Shown here piece by piece: positions 45,718 through 57,804 of a stretch of DNA of 64,000 bases; within the stretch, counting starts at the first letter, position 1; each line of letters opens with the position of its first letter. The notes under the pieces were generated by a model. The model was given only the letters and a program-made list of their open reading frames with translations. It was not told the DNA's origin and ran no database searches. Origin of the DNA: Nageia nagi (lineage: Eukaryota > Pinophyta); contig JBITNC010000001.1 in NCBI GenBank assembly GCA_050084985.1, positions 66,712,001 to 66,776,000 of the forward strand, in the 5' to 3' direction. The position numbers and the translations under genes were made by a program.

Positions 45718-46210
45718 ACTATAGTGGTTATTTAATATTTTGGCATTTTCATTTTGTTATTCAAACACTTATTCGTATTCCGTATTCGACATACTGATGT
45801 CCCATCTATGTATTTCATTCAGTCTTTCAGACCTATGGGCTATGGCCTATGACATTATGATTGTGTTATCAGATTTACGGTTTAGTGGTTTACCCTTGGG
45901 CTTTTTTAATTTGATGGGCTATGAAGTTGAATTTCTAATTGAGTAATTTCGATTCCGTGTTTTTAATTTGTAATTTTGTATACATCATACATAATTAAAT
46001 TTGATAATATGATCATTCATCATAATAAAAATGAATTGGAAATGATACTCTTAAAAATCTAATAATTTTTACTAGTATTATGTTTGCCGTTCCCTAGCCG
46101 TTCCCTGCCGTTCCCCAAAAGACCCTATTTTTTCCCCGCCGTTCCCGGATACGCGTTCCCGCGTTCCCCCGTATCCCCGTTCCCCAGGCGTGTGGAACAC
46201 TGAGAATATA

Positions 46211-46761
46211 TATGTTATAGAATTATCCATAAGATTATGTGGCACAAGGACATTTGATGATGTGGAATTAGTTATTGATATTTAAAAGGGGTTTCTAGAA
46301 AAGGGTTATGTGGCAAAAGATCTATGTGGCATCTCATGAATATTTCTAAAAGTGGTTTGGATATTTCTAGAGATGGAAATATAATGTATTTTAAATTTCA
46401 AGTTGTAGAAAAATCTAGATACCTTCTTTAGCCTATAAATAGAGAAGTACTATAGGCATATAAAACAAGTCTAGTGCAAGTCAAGTCTAGAGCAAGTCTA
46501 GTGGAAGCCAAGAGAAGGCAAGTCAAGTACATGTCTAGTAGAAGCCAAGAGAAGGCAAGTCGAGTGGAATTCAAGTGAAGTCAAGTCAAGTTGAGTTGAA
46601 TTTGTGAGTGAGTTATGAAGAAGTTTATATGAGTGTTGGGTCTTGAGTATTAGTGTCATAAGTCAGTGTCTTAAGTGTGTCAAAATATTTGTGTCTTCAC
46701 TTTCATCAATAATGTTGTATCATTGTTCCATTGTAAAAGTATTGTGTTGGTCATAGTGTCA
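46211..46761 (+). repeat. LTR-like promoter stretch interrupted by hAT-A
   Basis: Resembles the U3-R-U5 layout of an LTR: CCTATAAATAGAGAAG at about 46432-46447, then a run of short GTCAAGTCTAG and GAAGCCAAGAGAAGGCAAGTC direct repeats (46468-46600). With the part left of hAT-A (from 42243, TGACATAA) it would run TGACA...TGTCA for about 660 bp. No target duplication or primer site was found, so the identity is tentative. Confidence 0.4.
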
Positions 46762-46769
46762 AAATTGCA

Positions 46770-47135
46770 TAATCACTAAGTAAAGTAGTGCATCGAGGCG
46801 AAAGATCATTGCAAGAGGAAGGCCCGATATTATAATTCCTTGTGTGCTAAAATAGTTGACAAACACAACATCAAAAAGCCCTACTTCTTGACCTAGTATC
46901 CTTGCAAGATGGATTTTGAGTCTTTTGATACCACTCTTGTAATTGTTTTTTGCAATATTTGCAAATAACATGGTTTGGAAGATCCACCTTTTGTGCATGC
47001 CTCCAAGTAGGATCCTTCCCCCTTGGTGCACTTGAATGGTCCTCATTTATGGATGCCACTTTCAAAGTGCAAAAAAAAATCCCATTTGAAAGAAAGAAAA
47101 ACCCTAACCTTATTTTTTTTAACAAATTTTAAAAT
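46770..47135 (-). pseudogene. hAT-C N-terminus with BED zinc finger
   Basis: The minus strand reads SINEDHSSAPRGKDPTWRHA then VICKYCKKQLQ, followed after a frameshift by GGIKRLKIHLARI. Together this is the C-X2-C...H pattern of the BED finger at the start of plant hAT transposases (DP.W.H......C.YC.....GGI.R.K.HLA). Strand and order fit the hAT-C remnant at 30085-31775, so one hAT gene is now spread over about 17 kb. It is broken and carries no product. Confidence 0.7.
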
Positions 47136-47574
47136 ATGAAAAAACAAAGAATATCCATTTGAAGTATGGGCATTACCATAAAAAAAGATTTTTTTTTTTT
47201 ATGGTTAAAAAAAAAAAAAAACCGTACCTCTTCAAATGCATGGTGAAAATTAAAAAACTTGCTGATGAATCAGTAAATCTCATGAAATCTATGGTGAAAA
47301 GCTTGAAATCCATGGTGAAACTCCTCTAATTGATGGTGAAATTTCAAATCCTCCACAAAGAAGCCTATAGAGTAAAAGATTCAACAAATGAGAAATAAGA
47401 CAAAATTTGGTCAAAAATGAGAGTTTAACCATCTTTTTTTCCGTGTTTTTTTTCCTTTCTGCTCCATGGTTGTTGAGTAATGGCTAAGTACTCGTGAGTG
47501 CTTGCCAAGTTTCCTAGTAAGTTACTTGTAAAAAACATGTTGAAACTTGCCAACAAGGAAAAACTCACGCGTTA
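47136..47574. other. Probable 5' end region of hAT-C, no gene
   Basis: Poly-A/poly-T runs, ATGGTGAAA repeated several times (47240-47330), then AACTTGCCAA and TTGCCAAG motifs in both orientations (47495-47555). This may be a subterminal repeat region. The terminus is probably near 47570-47580, where gypsy F2 begins. Confidence 0.45.
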
Positions 47575-48475
47575 GTGCATTTAATCGGTGATTACTTGTG
47601 GTTTTTTTAAAGAATGTTGGAAACAATGTAAATTACTTCCCTCATTTGGTGAATGTGTATGTATTCCTTTTTCTAGTATGGATTGCTTCTCTATCATATT
47701 GCCATGGCCTCCCAAGCAATAATTGGCATGTATCCATGGGTAATACATCACACATAATTTCATCTTAGTATTCTTCGATATTGAATTGAAGCTTGCCTTG
47801 CTCATTGACTGATTCTTGGTGACCCTTTTGTAATCGAGAAACCTTGTATGGACAAGGATGGGGTGTAGTTTTCAAATTCAATTGCCTTACCATCTCAGTA
47901 GATACAGAATTGTTTATACTTCCCCCATCAATGACCAGCTTGCAAAATTTTCCACCAACCCTGCACTTGGTTTTAAATATGCTCTTTCATAGCCAATTTT
48001 CTTTGTCAGTAGTCAACAAGGTTTGGCATAACATCGGTTCCAAAGGTGTTGCATCCATAGGTTGGTTACCATTTGCACCTTGTACGAGATTGGATCTATA
48101 GTCTTGGTTTTTTCCTCCTTCAACTGTCTTCGAGTACTCAAAAGCCCAATGTCTAGGATTTCCACAAGAAAAAAATAGTCTCCCTCTTTCTCCCAATGTC
48201 TAGGATTTCCACAAGAAAAAAATAGTCTCCCTCTTTCTCGAGAAGTCATTTCTCCACAATTTTGTGGTTCTTTTGCTTAGTTTCCACACGTTTTACTTGC
48301 TCCTTTTCCTTCTCCTCTACCAAGACCCTTTTGTTTGGAGTTTCCACCCTTAAAATTTCTAGATACTTTTTCTTTTGATTGCTACCTTCTTTTTGTCTTC
48401 ATCATTATGGCCAAGTTGAATGACCAACATATAAAACTCTTCAGTATACGCTTGCACACTAAATTCCTTTTAACA
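47575..48475 (-). pseudogene. Gypsy F2 gag end and protease, left of copia C
   Basis: The minus strand reads a gag zinc-knuckle remnant, RLFFSCGNPRHWAFEYSK, at about 48130-48196, with a nearby duplicated stretch of about 50 bp (48140-48240). A gypsy protease follows at about 47590-47950: DGGSINNSVSTEMVRQLNLK, then HPCPYKVSRLQKGHQ, CDVLPMDTC and QLLLGRPWQYDREAIH. The DGGS is the catalytic region. It is broken by stops, cut at about 47575 on the pol side and at 48475 by copia C. Its gag N-terminus and 5' LTR resume at 57209. Confidence 0.8.
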
Positions 48476-48982
48476 TGAAGGATTTGAACTAGATCTAAAC
48501 AAATCCTCTAGGACCTAAGACTAGGAAACTCAAGTGTACACAAGATAACACATCTATAATTCTAAGAACATCATTCACACAATATGACACCAATATAATG
48601 TGGTTCCTCCCTCCTTGGGAGTACATCCACAACTAGTTCTCTATTCTCAATCTATGTCTCTCTTACAACTATTCTCTTGCTCTCTCCTACACAACCAAGT
48701 AGAGTAATCTTACTCCAAAACTTAGATATATTTACAAGAGGAGAGGCCCTCTATTTATAGCTTGAGAGCACCTCCCTAACCTTCCTTTAACCCAAGGGTA
48801 AGGTTAGGGTTACATTAAATGTATCACCTAACTTTAACCTACCAACTAACCACTTTGGTAAAGTCAAAGTCTACATATTAAAGAATTCTATTAATCTCTT
48901 AAGGTATCTACATACCCTTAAGTGATTAATTGAATTTACAAGGAGTTTAGATATTCACAATATTTCATTACAAATTCTAACA
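48476..48982 (-). repeat. 3' LTR of copia C (LTR family 2)
   Basis: A 507-bp LTR, TGTTAGAATT...CCTTCA on the minus strand. It differs from the 5' LTR only near 48516 and 48843. It holds CTATTTATAGC (TATA region) at about 48751-48762, a CCCTAACCTT/AAGGTTAGGG inverted repeat at about 48776-48812, and a CTTAAGGTAT/ATACCCTTAAG inverted repeat at 48898-48922. Confidence 0.96.
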
Positions 48983-48995
48983 CTCCCCCTTAATG
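48983..48995 (-). promoter_or_regulatory. Polypurine tract of copia C
   Basis: CTCCCCCTTAATG on the plus strand, i.e. CATTAAGGGGGAG on the sense strand, touching the 3' LTR. It is the site where second-strand DNA synthesis starts. Confidence 0.9.
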
Positions 48996-49471
48996 CAATA
49001 TTGGGATAGAGCGTAGAAGAGAGAAAAGAGAGAGAGTAAGAGAGAGTTCTCCTCCATAGAGATACAAGTGGAGATGAGAACTTTTACATATTTGAGAATC
49101 TTTTTGAGAACTAGTATGAGACTCACTACATTACCATTTGACAAAAAATGGTTTACAATACAATCATTAACCACAACTGGTTTCACTGTACATAGTAGTC
49201 GATCAACTTTAAGCTGACATGTGAGTCTCCATGAGCTTGCTTTCACAAGGTGAGTAACCTGCATTTCTGAAGAAGATCCTGCATGCTACAAGCAACTCAT
49301 GAACAAAATCATTTAGATGCATCATATATTCAAATAAGAGAATCAAATAATGCCATCTTATAAATAACTGATCAATGGTGCACTATAAGCCATCATAGAG
49401 ATGCCAAGCCATCACTCATAGTCACCTGTTGTATATAGACATGTGTTGATTTAAAATAGAGCATAAAAATT

Positions 49472-49758
49472 GTACAATGAGTTTCTCACGCAGAGCAAAC
49501 TCACCACGGAGGTCTAGAATGTACAACAAGTTCCTCACGCAGAACGAACTTACCACGGAGGTATATTAATTATATGCTCAAAAATTTGTACAACGAGTTT
49601 CTCACGCAGAGCAAACTCACCACGGAGGTATAAAATGTACAACAAGTTTGTCACGCAGAGCAAACTTACCACTGAGGTATAAAATAATCAACACTCTATA
49701 ACAACAATTGTACAACAAGTTTGTCACGCAGAGCAAACTTACCACGGAGGTCTAGAAT
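49472..49758 (-). repeat. Five-copy ~49-bp hairpin repeat array in the copia C tail
   Basis: Copies start at about 49471, 49520, 49588, 49637 and 49710. Plus-strand unit: TACAACAAGTTTCTCACGCA followed by GAGCAAACTCACCACGGAGGT. On the sense strand GAGTTT...AAACTC with inner CTC...GAG can fold into a hairpin with a TGCGT loop. Paired changes between copies keep part of the stem (GAGTTT with AAACTC, AAGTTC with GAACTT). Confidence 0.85.
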
Positions 49759-52700
49759 GTACAATCAAAAAGGCCTCTTAGAGGTGAAGTTGTCATCACT
49801 AACAAAAGTTTAAACTTCACTCCCCTTGAGGGCAACTTCACCAACCCGAGGGAATCCCTAAGCTTGCAGAATTGAGCTTCAGGAAGGGGCTTGGTGAACA
49901 AATCAGCGGAGTTTTCAGTAGATGGACAATACTGCAAGTGTATGATGTCATCTAGAACCTTCTCCCTGATAAAATGAGCTTGGATTTCTACATGTTTGGT
50001 TCGCTGATGGAACACAGGATTCTTAGCCAAAGAGATAGCCGATTGATTGTCTGACGAAATAAGAGATGGGCCATTTTGCTTATACCCAATTTCGTTCAGA
50101 AGATGTCTTAGCCAAATAGCTTCTTGGGCGGCAACAGACATGGCTCGATATTCGGCTTCGGTGGTAGAAAGAGTCACAGTAGGTTGCTTCTTGGAAGCCC
50201 AAGAGATAGCACCTGAACCAATGCTAAACACATATGCAGAGGTTGATTTTCTGTCATCTCTATCTCCCCCATAATCAGAATCTGAGAACCCTAAGAGAAT
50301 TATTGAGGGCACTTTGGAATACTTAAGAGCAAGATCCTTTGTCCCTGCAACATACCTCAAGATTTGCTTAACAGCATTGAGGTGTTCAACATATGGTTTT
50401 TGCATGAATCGTGCCATCAGATTCACTGCAAAGGCAATATCAGGACGAGAGATAGTCAGATACAGAAGACTACCAATCAATTGTCTATAAGCTGTAGCAT
50501 CAGCCAACTGAGAATCTGAGCTCAGTGATACAACGATTCCAGGAGAAACAGGTATTGCAGCATATTTACACTCTTCCATTCCAAACTTTTGCAAGATGTC
50601 TGATATATACTTAGATTGACTAAGATAAGTACAATCTTTGTGTTGGTATACTTGCATCCCAAGATAGTAATGCAATAGACCTAGATCAGTCATTTCAAAT
50701 GTTGCCTTGAGTTTGGAGATGCACTCTTGGATGATTTCAATATATTGCCTGTTATGAGAAGATCATCCACATAAAGGAGAATTATGACCACGTCTTTTCC
50801 GTGATTGAGTACATATAGATCTGAATCTGAGAAGCACTTGGAAAAACCAATATCTGCAAAGAATCCTGAAATTTTCTTGTACCATGCTCTAGGTGCTTGC
50901 TTAAGTCCATACAAAGACTTCTTTAGCTTACACACAAGAGACTCTTTTCCTTCTGGAATAAATCCTTCTGGTTGATTCATGTAGATTTCAACATCTAAGT
51001 CACCATTGAGAAATGCACTTTTGACATCAAGTTGAAAAGCTTTCCATCCTTGAGCTGCAGAAAGAGCAAGGATTATTCTGATAGTAGGCATCTTGGCCAC
51101 AGGAGCAAAGGTTTCCTCATAATCAATACCATATTTCTGAGCGAATCCTTTGGCTACTAACCTTGCCTTGTATTTTTCAATTTTTCCATCAGAATTGTAC
51201 TTGACCTTGTATATCCATTTATTACCAATAACATTTTTCTCATTGGGATAAGGAACCAAATCCCAAGTTTCATTTTTCATGAGCGCCTCATACTCAACTT
51301 TCATAGCTTCCATCCACCACTCTTGCTTGGAAGCTTCTTTGAAGGTTGATGGCTCATGCATATTATCAATTTTGGCAAATAAGGATTTATTCAAGGTCAT
51401 ACTTCTTGTAATTCTCTGTGCTAGAGAATTTTGCTCTTGTGGTGACTTCTTTACATGATCATCCAACCAGTTAGGTGTAGGCAAAGAATCATCTGTATCA
51501 GACACCTCAGCATGAGAGGTCGTATCCTCAGAAAGTTCATTGAACTTAACATCCCTAGAAACAAAGACTATTTTATGGGATGAAGAGTAGAGCCTGTAAC
51601 CTCTATGCTGATTATCATACCCCACAAAGATGCATTTTTCTGATCGTTTATCTAGCTTCTTTCTTTTCTCTGAGGTAATGAAGGCAAATGCATCACAACC
51701 GAAGACCTTGAAGTGTGAGAGGTTAGGTTTCTTTCCTGTCCATGCTTCATATGGAGTTTTACCTTCAACTGCCTTAGTAGGACACCTATTTAGGGTGTGA
51801 ATAGCAGTGTGAACAGCTTCTCCCCATAAGAAACTAGGAAGGTTACCCAACATGCATCTTGCCATTTCCATAATGGTGCGATTCTTCCTTTCAGCAACTC
51901 TATTTTGCTGAGGGGTGTAAGGGATTGTGAATTGTCGCTTAATCCCATGTTTAACACAATAGTTGTTAAACTCATTACTATTATATTCACCCCCATTATC
52001 AGATCTTAGCATCTTGATCTTAAAATCAGTTTGATTTTCAAAAAGTGCCTTAAAGTCTCTAAACCTGTCAAAAGTTTGATCCTTGTGCTCAAGTAGATAA
52101 CCAAATGTCATCCTACTGAAGTCATCAATGAAGGTCAGAACATAAGAAGCTCCACCTAGTGACTTAGTCTGAAAAGGACCCATCAAATCTGAATGCACAA
52201 GCTGAAGAGGATGAGTAGCCTGAGTTGCCTTATCTTTTTCAAACTTTTGCCTATGCATCTTTCCTAGAATGCACCTTTCACAAAGACCAATTGTGGGTGA
52301 AATATTAGGTAAACCTTCCACAAGTGCTTGAGTTTTCATATCTTGAATACTCTTGTGGTTAAGGTGCCCTAATCGTTAATGCCAAAGATTACCTTTTGAA
52401 CAAACATTTGCAGCAAGACAAATCTTTGAAGGTACTTGATCCACAATATAAAGGTCATCCTTTACTGATCTTTTCAACAAGGTGGCAAGTCCTTTCTTAA
52501 CACACCAAGAGTGTGAGGTAAACTCAAATGAGCATCCTTTCCTTGTAATTTGAATCACGGAGATGAGATTCATCCTTAGTTTAGGCACATAAAAGACATT
52601 ATCAAGAGTCTTTCCATGAATCTTCACACTCCCTATTCCGTGAACATCAAGGACTGTATTATCATCTATCACAACTGCATCCTTCTTGTACTTATGAAAG

Positions 52701-53725
52701 TTTTCAAACTTATCCTTTTCATAACACATGTGATTAGTGCATCCTGAATCAATAATCCAATCTTTTGAAATAGTTTGAGTCATTGAATAGTAGGCAACAG
52801 AAGCAGCATGCTTGTTCTTCTTTCTATTATTGAAAGTTCTCACATTCGCATTTCCCTTACCTTTTTGAGCAAATTTCGTTTTGCGACAATCATACTCTTT
52901 GTGCCCAAAGATACCACAAAAGTTACAATTTCCATCAAACTTTTCCTGAGGTGTTGGATTGCTTGATCCAGCTTTGTCATTCTTTTGCCTGTAGTTGCCA
53001 TGATTGTTGCCCTTTTTGTCATACTTCCTGAAGGTAGATGAGGACTTGTTATCTTTGAATTTGTAATGTGTGAACTTTTTCTTGAAAGGAGTTTTGGTTG
53101 CTCCTAGAGCAAGGCTATTGTCCTTTGGAGAAAGGTTCAACATTTTCTTGTTCAAAGTTTCCTCATGCTTCAGAAGGAGTCTAGAAAGGTTATCAAGTGA
53201 GATGACATCTTCTTCATCATCGAGCCTTGTTTCCATAACCGTGACAAAGTTACTGAACTTTGTAGTAAGGCTTTGAAGAATGATGAAGACCATGAACTCA
53301 TCATTGATCCAGTTGCACCCACAACCAACCAGTTGTGTCCTGAGGTCAATGATTTTGTTTAAGTAGATGGAGGCACTTTCATCTTCACTTTGTCGATACT
53401 GCAACAACTTTTGTAGAATGGTAAACCTCCTTGAAAATTTGGACCCAAGGTAAATTTTCTTTAGCCGATCCCAAGCTTCCTTTGCTGAAGTTGATGAAGA
53501 AATCATGAGAAGGACATCATCTGAAACTGCACGATAAATCATTGAAGTTGCTAACTCATTCTTTGAGTTGTATACTTCAAGAGCCTTCTCATCGGTAGGA
53601 GCAACCACGTCTTCACTAACTGTCTGCCACAGCTTCCTTGCTTGTAACTCGGCTTTCATATGAGGTTCCCATATTCCAAAGTTGGAACCATCGAGTATGT
53701 GCTTGGGAACGAAGGTTTCAACCAT
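49752..53725 (-). pseudogene. Copia C gag-pol, nearly intact, two lesions
   Basis: One copia polyprotein starting at 53725 (MVETFVPKHILDGSNFG; an in-frame ATG at 53779 is less likely). Gag is followed by a CX2CX4HX4C knuckle (CNFCGIFGHKEYDC, about 52880-52925), protease DWIIDSGCTNH (about 52735-52770), an integrase zinc region (LWH...RLGHLNH, ...CERC), the integrase core with HSDLMGPF (about 52195) and DNGGEYNSNEF (about 51990), RT with FQLDVKSAFLNGD and LLYVDDLLITG (about 50770), and RNase H with SDSDYGGDRDDRKS and TLSTTEAEYRAM. Two lesions break it: a TAA stop at 52376-52378 in the integrase zinc region, and a 1-bp deletion near 50742 just after YVDD. All other catalytic motifs are intact, so it may have been mobilised in trans or have mutated after insertion. 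Confidence 0.93.
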
Positions 53726-54600
53726 TGCTACAAAAAAAGTAAATATGCAATAAGAATTCAAACTTTTACAAGTTTCCATCTATACATATAAAACATCTAA
53801 TAAGCAAACATGTCCCACATGTGCAAACTTATTAACCACGATCCATAGAAGGATAAAGTTGGGGTTGTTTTCTTGTATAGAATTAGGCCTTCACCTGGAT
53901 GCCCGTAAGGTGGAGCCCAGGTACTACCAGTCCTCAACCAGTTCACCTTGGTCAGTAATATACTCTCACTAGGAGAAGTACTAACTATTTTCCAAGGATC
54001 CGACGTATCTTAGACCGGCCATTTTAATTATCTTGATTAAGGTTTTTAGTTTTCCTCCTAGGTTATCAGGATAATCCCTGAATGGACGTGCGGACATGTG
54101 GTATCACTACACACATGCCTGTCCACCTAATAGAGTTATGTCCAATCCAACAGAGGTCTTAGGGGCAATTAAGACGGACTTACCACCACTCGGTTCTTCG
54201 GACTAAAAGGGCTCCAGTCTGCCCTGTCCTCACCTCATGGCTCCCCAAACAAGTCATGTTGTGGAAAATACGTGCGGATGTATTCATTTTAGGGGTTACT
54301 TTCAAATTTTTGCGTATTGCAAGTATAAAGCAAATGTGCAAAAATATAAAGTAAAGTGAAAATACTCCATCCACACGAACTTGAAACCTTAAGAGGCCAA
54401 AAATTGAGTCCAATGGGTTTTGTACTAACCCCTAAAGGACTTTTACATTTTTCATATTTTTGCTCAAGTTCAAAAATTAATGAATTTTTCAAATGCTAAG
54501 TCCTATTTAGCATAAATCCATAACTTAAACATGTATTAGTCCATGACTTAAAATTAAGTTTTAAACATGCATCATGCATTTTAACGTAAAAATTTAAGTA

Positions 54601-54686
54601 ACATGCAAGATCTATTTAGCATCACATGCAAGATCTATTTAGCATCACATGCAAGATCTATTTAGCATGCAAGATCTATTTAGCAT
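54601..54686. repeat. Four-copy ~22-bp tandem repeat
   Basis: ACATGCAAGATCTATTTAGC(AT) repeated at 54601, 54624 and 54647, with a last copy from 54669 lacking the first four bases. The copies are identical or nearly so. Confidence 0.9.
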
Positions 54687-54869
54687 TTAAGTAAAAAATG
54701 ATAAAAATCCCCCCATTTTTACTTAAAATGCTAACAACTTGGATGCTAAAAAAATTATGTTTAAGTGTGAGGGTGACTAAGGCAAAAAATCAAAGCAAAT
54801 TTGGAGTGGGTAAAAAAAATGAAATACCCAACAATAAGAGTTTGACAAAAAAAATGAAAGGGCTATGTG

Positions 54870-55735
<866 letters not shown>

Positions 55736-56021
55736 TAAATTTTTAACTTGACCCCCCTCGTTTTGAAACACTTTATAATATATATATATTTTTTTTATTT
55801 AACGTGTTCAAACAGATTTTTAAAAAATCAAAAATATATGTGTGATTATATTTTAAACGAATTTAAAATATTAAAAAAATATATATTTTTGATTTTTATT
55901 TTAAACAGATTTAAAATATAAAAACTAGATATATATATATTTTTGATTGAAATAAAAATATATATATAAGTTTGTTTTAATTATTTTAAACAAAGTTAAA
56001 ACAAAATAAAAAATATCTATA

Positions 56022-56057
<36 letters not shown>

Positions 56058-56687
56058 TATAGAGCTTTTGAATATATTTTTGTGCCCCTAAAATTGTGGT
56101 AGAACAAAAAATTGTCCTACTCTCAAACTTTTAAATATTCATGCCTCAAAAAATACCATTAACATAAAAAATGGTAGTATATGTAGGAGAAATGTCACAC
56201 TAATATGTTACTATTTTTTAAGCAAATAGTAATAACATAATACTACTAACATAAAAATTGTTAGTATATATTGCAATTTTTCATCATATATTGGTATTTA
56301 ATCAAATAATTGAACCAACACATACATTTAAGTTCAATATAATATGAAAAATACAATTTTTGCATACTAACCCTTTTTAAAATAACTCTAGCAATTTAAA
56401 ATTGCAAGTAACATAGAGGATTAGTAAAAAATTGCAACTTGTTAATCATAACTTAAAAAGGACTAACACATAGCAAATAATGTGTTAGTAGCATTATGTA
56501 ATAATCCAAAAAATGATCAAATAAAGAGGAACTTTATACCTTTTCTTAAAAATTTACCTCACCAAGGGGGTGTAAGATGAAGAATGAAGAAGGATGAAGA
56601 ACCTCCAAGATGTAGCTTCCACACCAAAAGAAGAGATTCCACAACAAGGAGAGTGTCTACACCTAGAAGAAGAGCTTCCACAACCTT

Positions 56688-56699
56688 GCTCTGATACCA
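56688..56699 (-). promoter_or_regulatory. Primer binding site of copia C
   Basis: GCTCTGATACCA (plus strand), i.e. TGGTATCAGAGC on the sense strand, two bases from the 5' LTR. It is complementary to initiator tRNA-Met. Confidence 0.94.
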
Positions 56700-56701
56700 A
56701 T

Positions 56702-57208
56702 TGAAGGATTTGAACTAGATCTAAACAAATCCTCTAGGACCTTAGACTAGGAAACTCAAGTGTACACAAGATAACACATCTATAATTCTAAGAACATCAT
56801 TCACACAATATGACACCAATATAATGTGGTTCCTCCCTCCTTGGGAGTACATCCACAACTAGTTCTCTATTCTCAATCTATGTCTCTCTTACAACTATTC
56901 TCTTGCTCTCTCCTACACAACCAAGTAGAGTAATCTTACTCCAAAACTTAGATATATTTACAAGAGGAGAGGCCCTCTATTTATAGCTTGAGAGCACCTC
57001 CCTAACCTTCCTTTAACCCAAGGGTAAGGTTAGGGTTACATTAAATGTATCACCTAACTTTAACCTAACAACTAACCACTTTGGTAAAGTCAAAGTCTAC
57101 ATATTAAAGAATTCTATTAATCTCTTAAGGTATCTACATACCCTTAAGTGATTAATTGAATTTACAAGGAGTTTAGATATTCACAATATTTCATTACAAA
57201 TTCTAACA
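56702..57208 (-). repeat. 5' LTR of copia C (LTR family 2)
   Basis: A 507-bp LTR, nearly identical to 48476-48982, followed on the outside by TAACA. Confidence 0.96.
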
Positions 57209-57213
57209 TAACA

Positions 57214-57804
57214 AAGATTTTGGGCTTTCTTGAACAAACTTTGATTATAATTTGATGGCAAAAACTTTCCTTTAATCTTTGATGCTATCTTGTTTCATAT
57301 TCGAATTTTCTCCTTCCTTTGCCTCACTCTTTCTTTTTGTACATGATCCCCATCATAGAAATGCATGTCGTTCAATTTAATGCAAGCAAACTTAACTCAC
57401 ACAAGCTCATTCATTTGCTCAAAGTCAAAGAATCGGTCCATCTCATTCATCCAATCCACCAATTCTTCCAGATTCAGATTCCTAAAATATATGGAGATTT
57501 CCATGTTTGGTTTACTCTCGAACTTCGTTAATGCAAAAAGAAACTTCTTCGCAGGGTCCTCTCAATCCTCCTCTTCCTCTTCTTTATTAGGCTTATCCTG
57601 CTCGGATCTACTTCCTTGTTGGGACCTCCAACTCTGCAATCCTTCAACGTAATGCTTGCATCTTTTCTAGGAGAGCATCTGCATTGCAACTCCTCTTGGG
57701 CTATGTGCATGACTTGCATGTCCATGCTTCTCTAGGTGCATTCTTGTCTTCCCCCACTCGAATAGTGCCTCCCTTTTTTGCCATCATTTCGGCTTCGATA
57801 CAAC
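57214..57804 (-). pseudogene. Gypsy F2 gag N-terminal part
   Basis: Minus-strand gag region homologous to gypsy F1 (23400-23878). Shared features include the plus-strand block CATTTGCTCAAAGTCAAAGAATC followed by (C/T)CCAATTCTTC, and a gag start near 57784 (MAKKG). It is decayed by stops. The gag end and protease continue at 48475 and below, on the other side of copia C. A degraded primer site (plus-strand GGCTTCGATACAA, 57791-57803) joins the LTR. Confidence 0.8.

Larger units (their letters stand above)
42352..46202 (+). mobile_element. hAT-A transposon, complete with matched ends and 8-bp TSD
   Basis: A 3,851-bp element. The left end reads CAGTGTTCCACGGGGACGCG and the complement of the right end reads CAGTGTTCCACACGCC, giving an 11-bp perfect terminal inverted repeat. 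AGAATATA at 42344-42351 and AGAATATA at 46203-46210 form a perfect 8-bp target-site duplication, the hAT signature. A single five-exon transposase gene lies inside with an unbroken spliced reading frame. Both ends carry GC-rich blocks dense in GTTCCC/GGGAAC. It looks young and possibly autonomous. Confidence 0.95.

Noticed and set aside
46762-46766. Target duplication for the LTR-like stretch
   Set aside because: GATAG before 42243 and AAATT after 46761 differ; an ATAGTG match exists nearby but gives ends without TG...CA.
54601-54686. CRISPR-like repeat array
   Set aside because: Direct tandem units without unique spacers, in a plant retrotransposon leader; a simple tandem repeat explains it.
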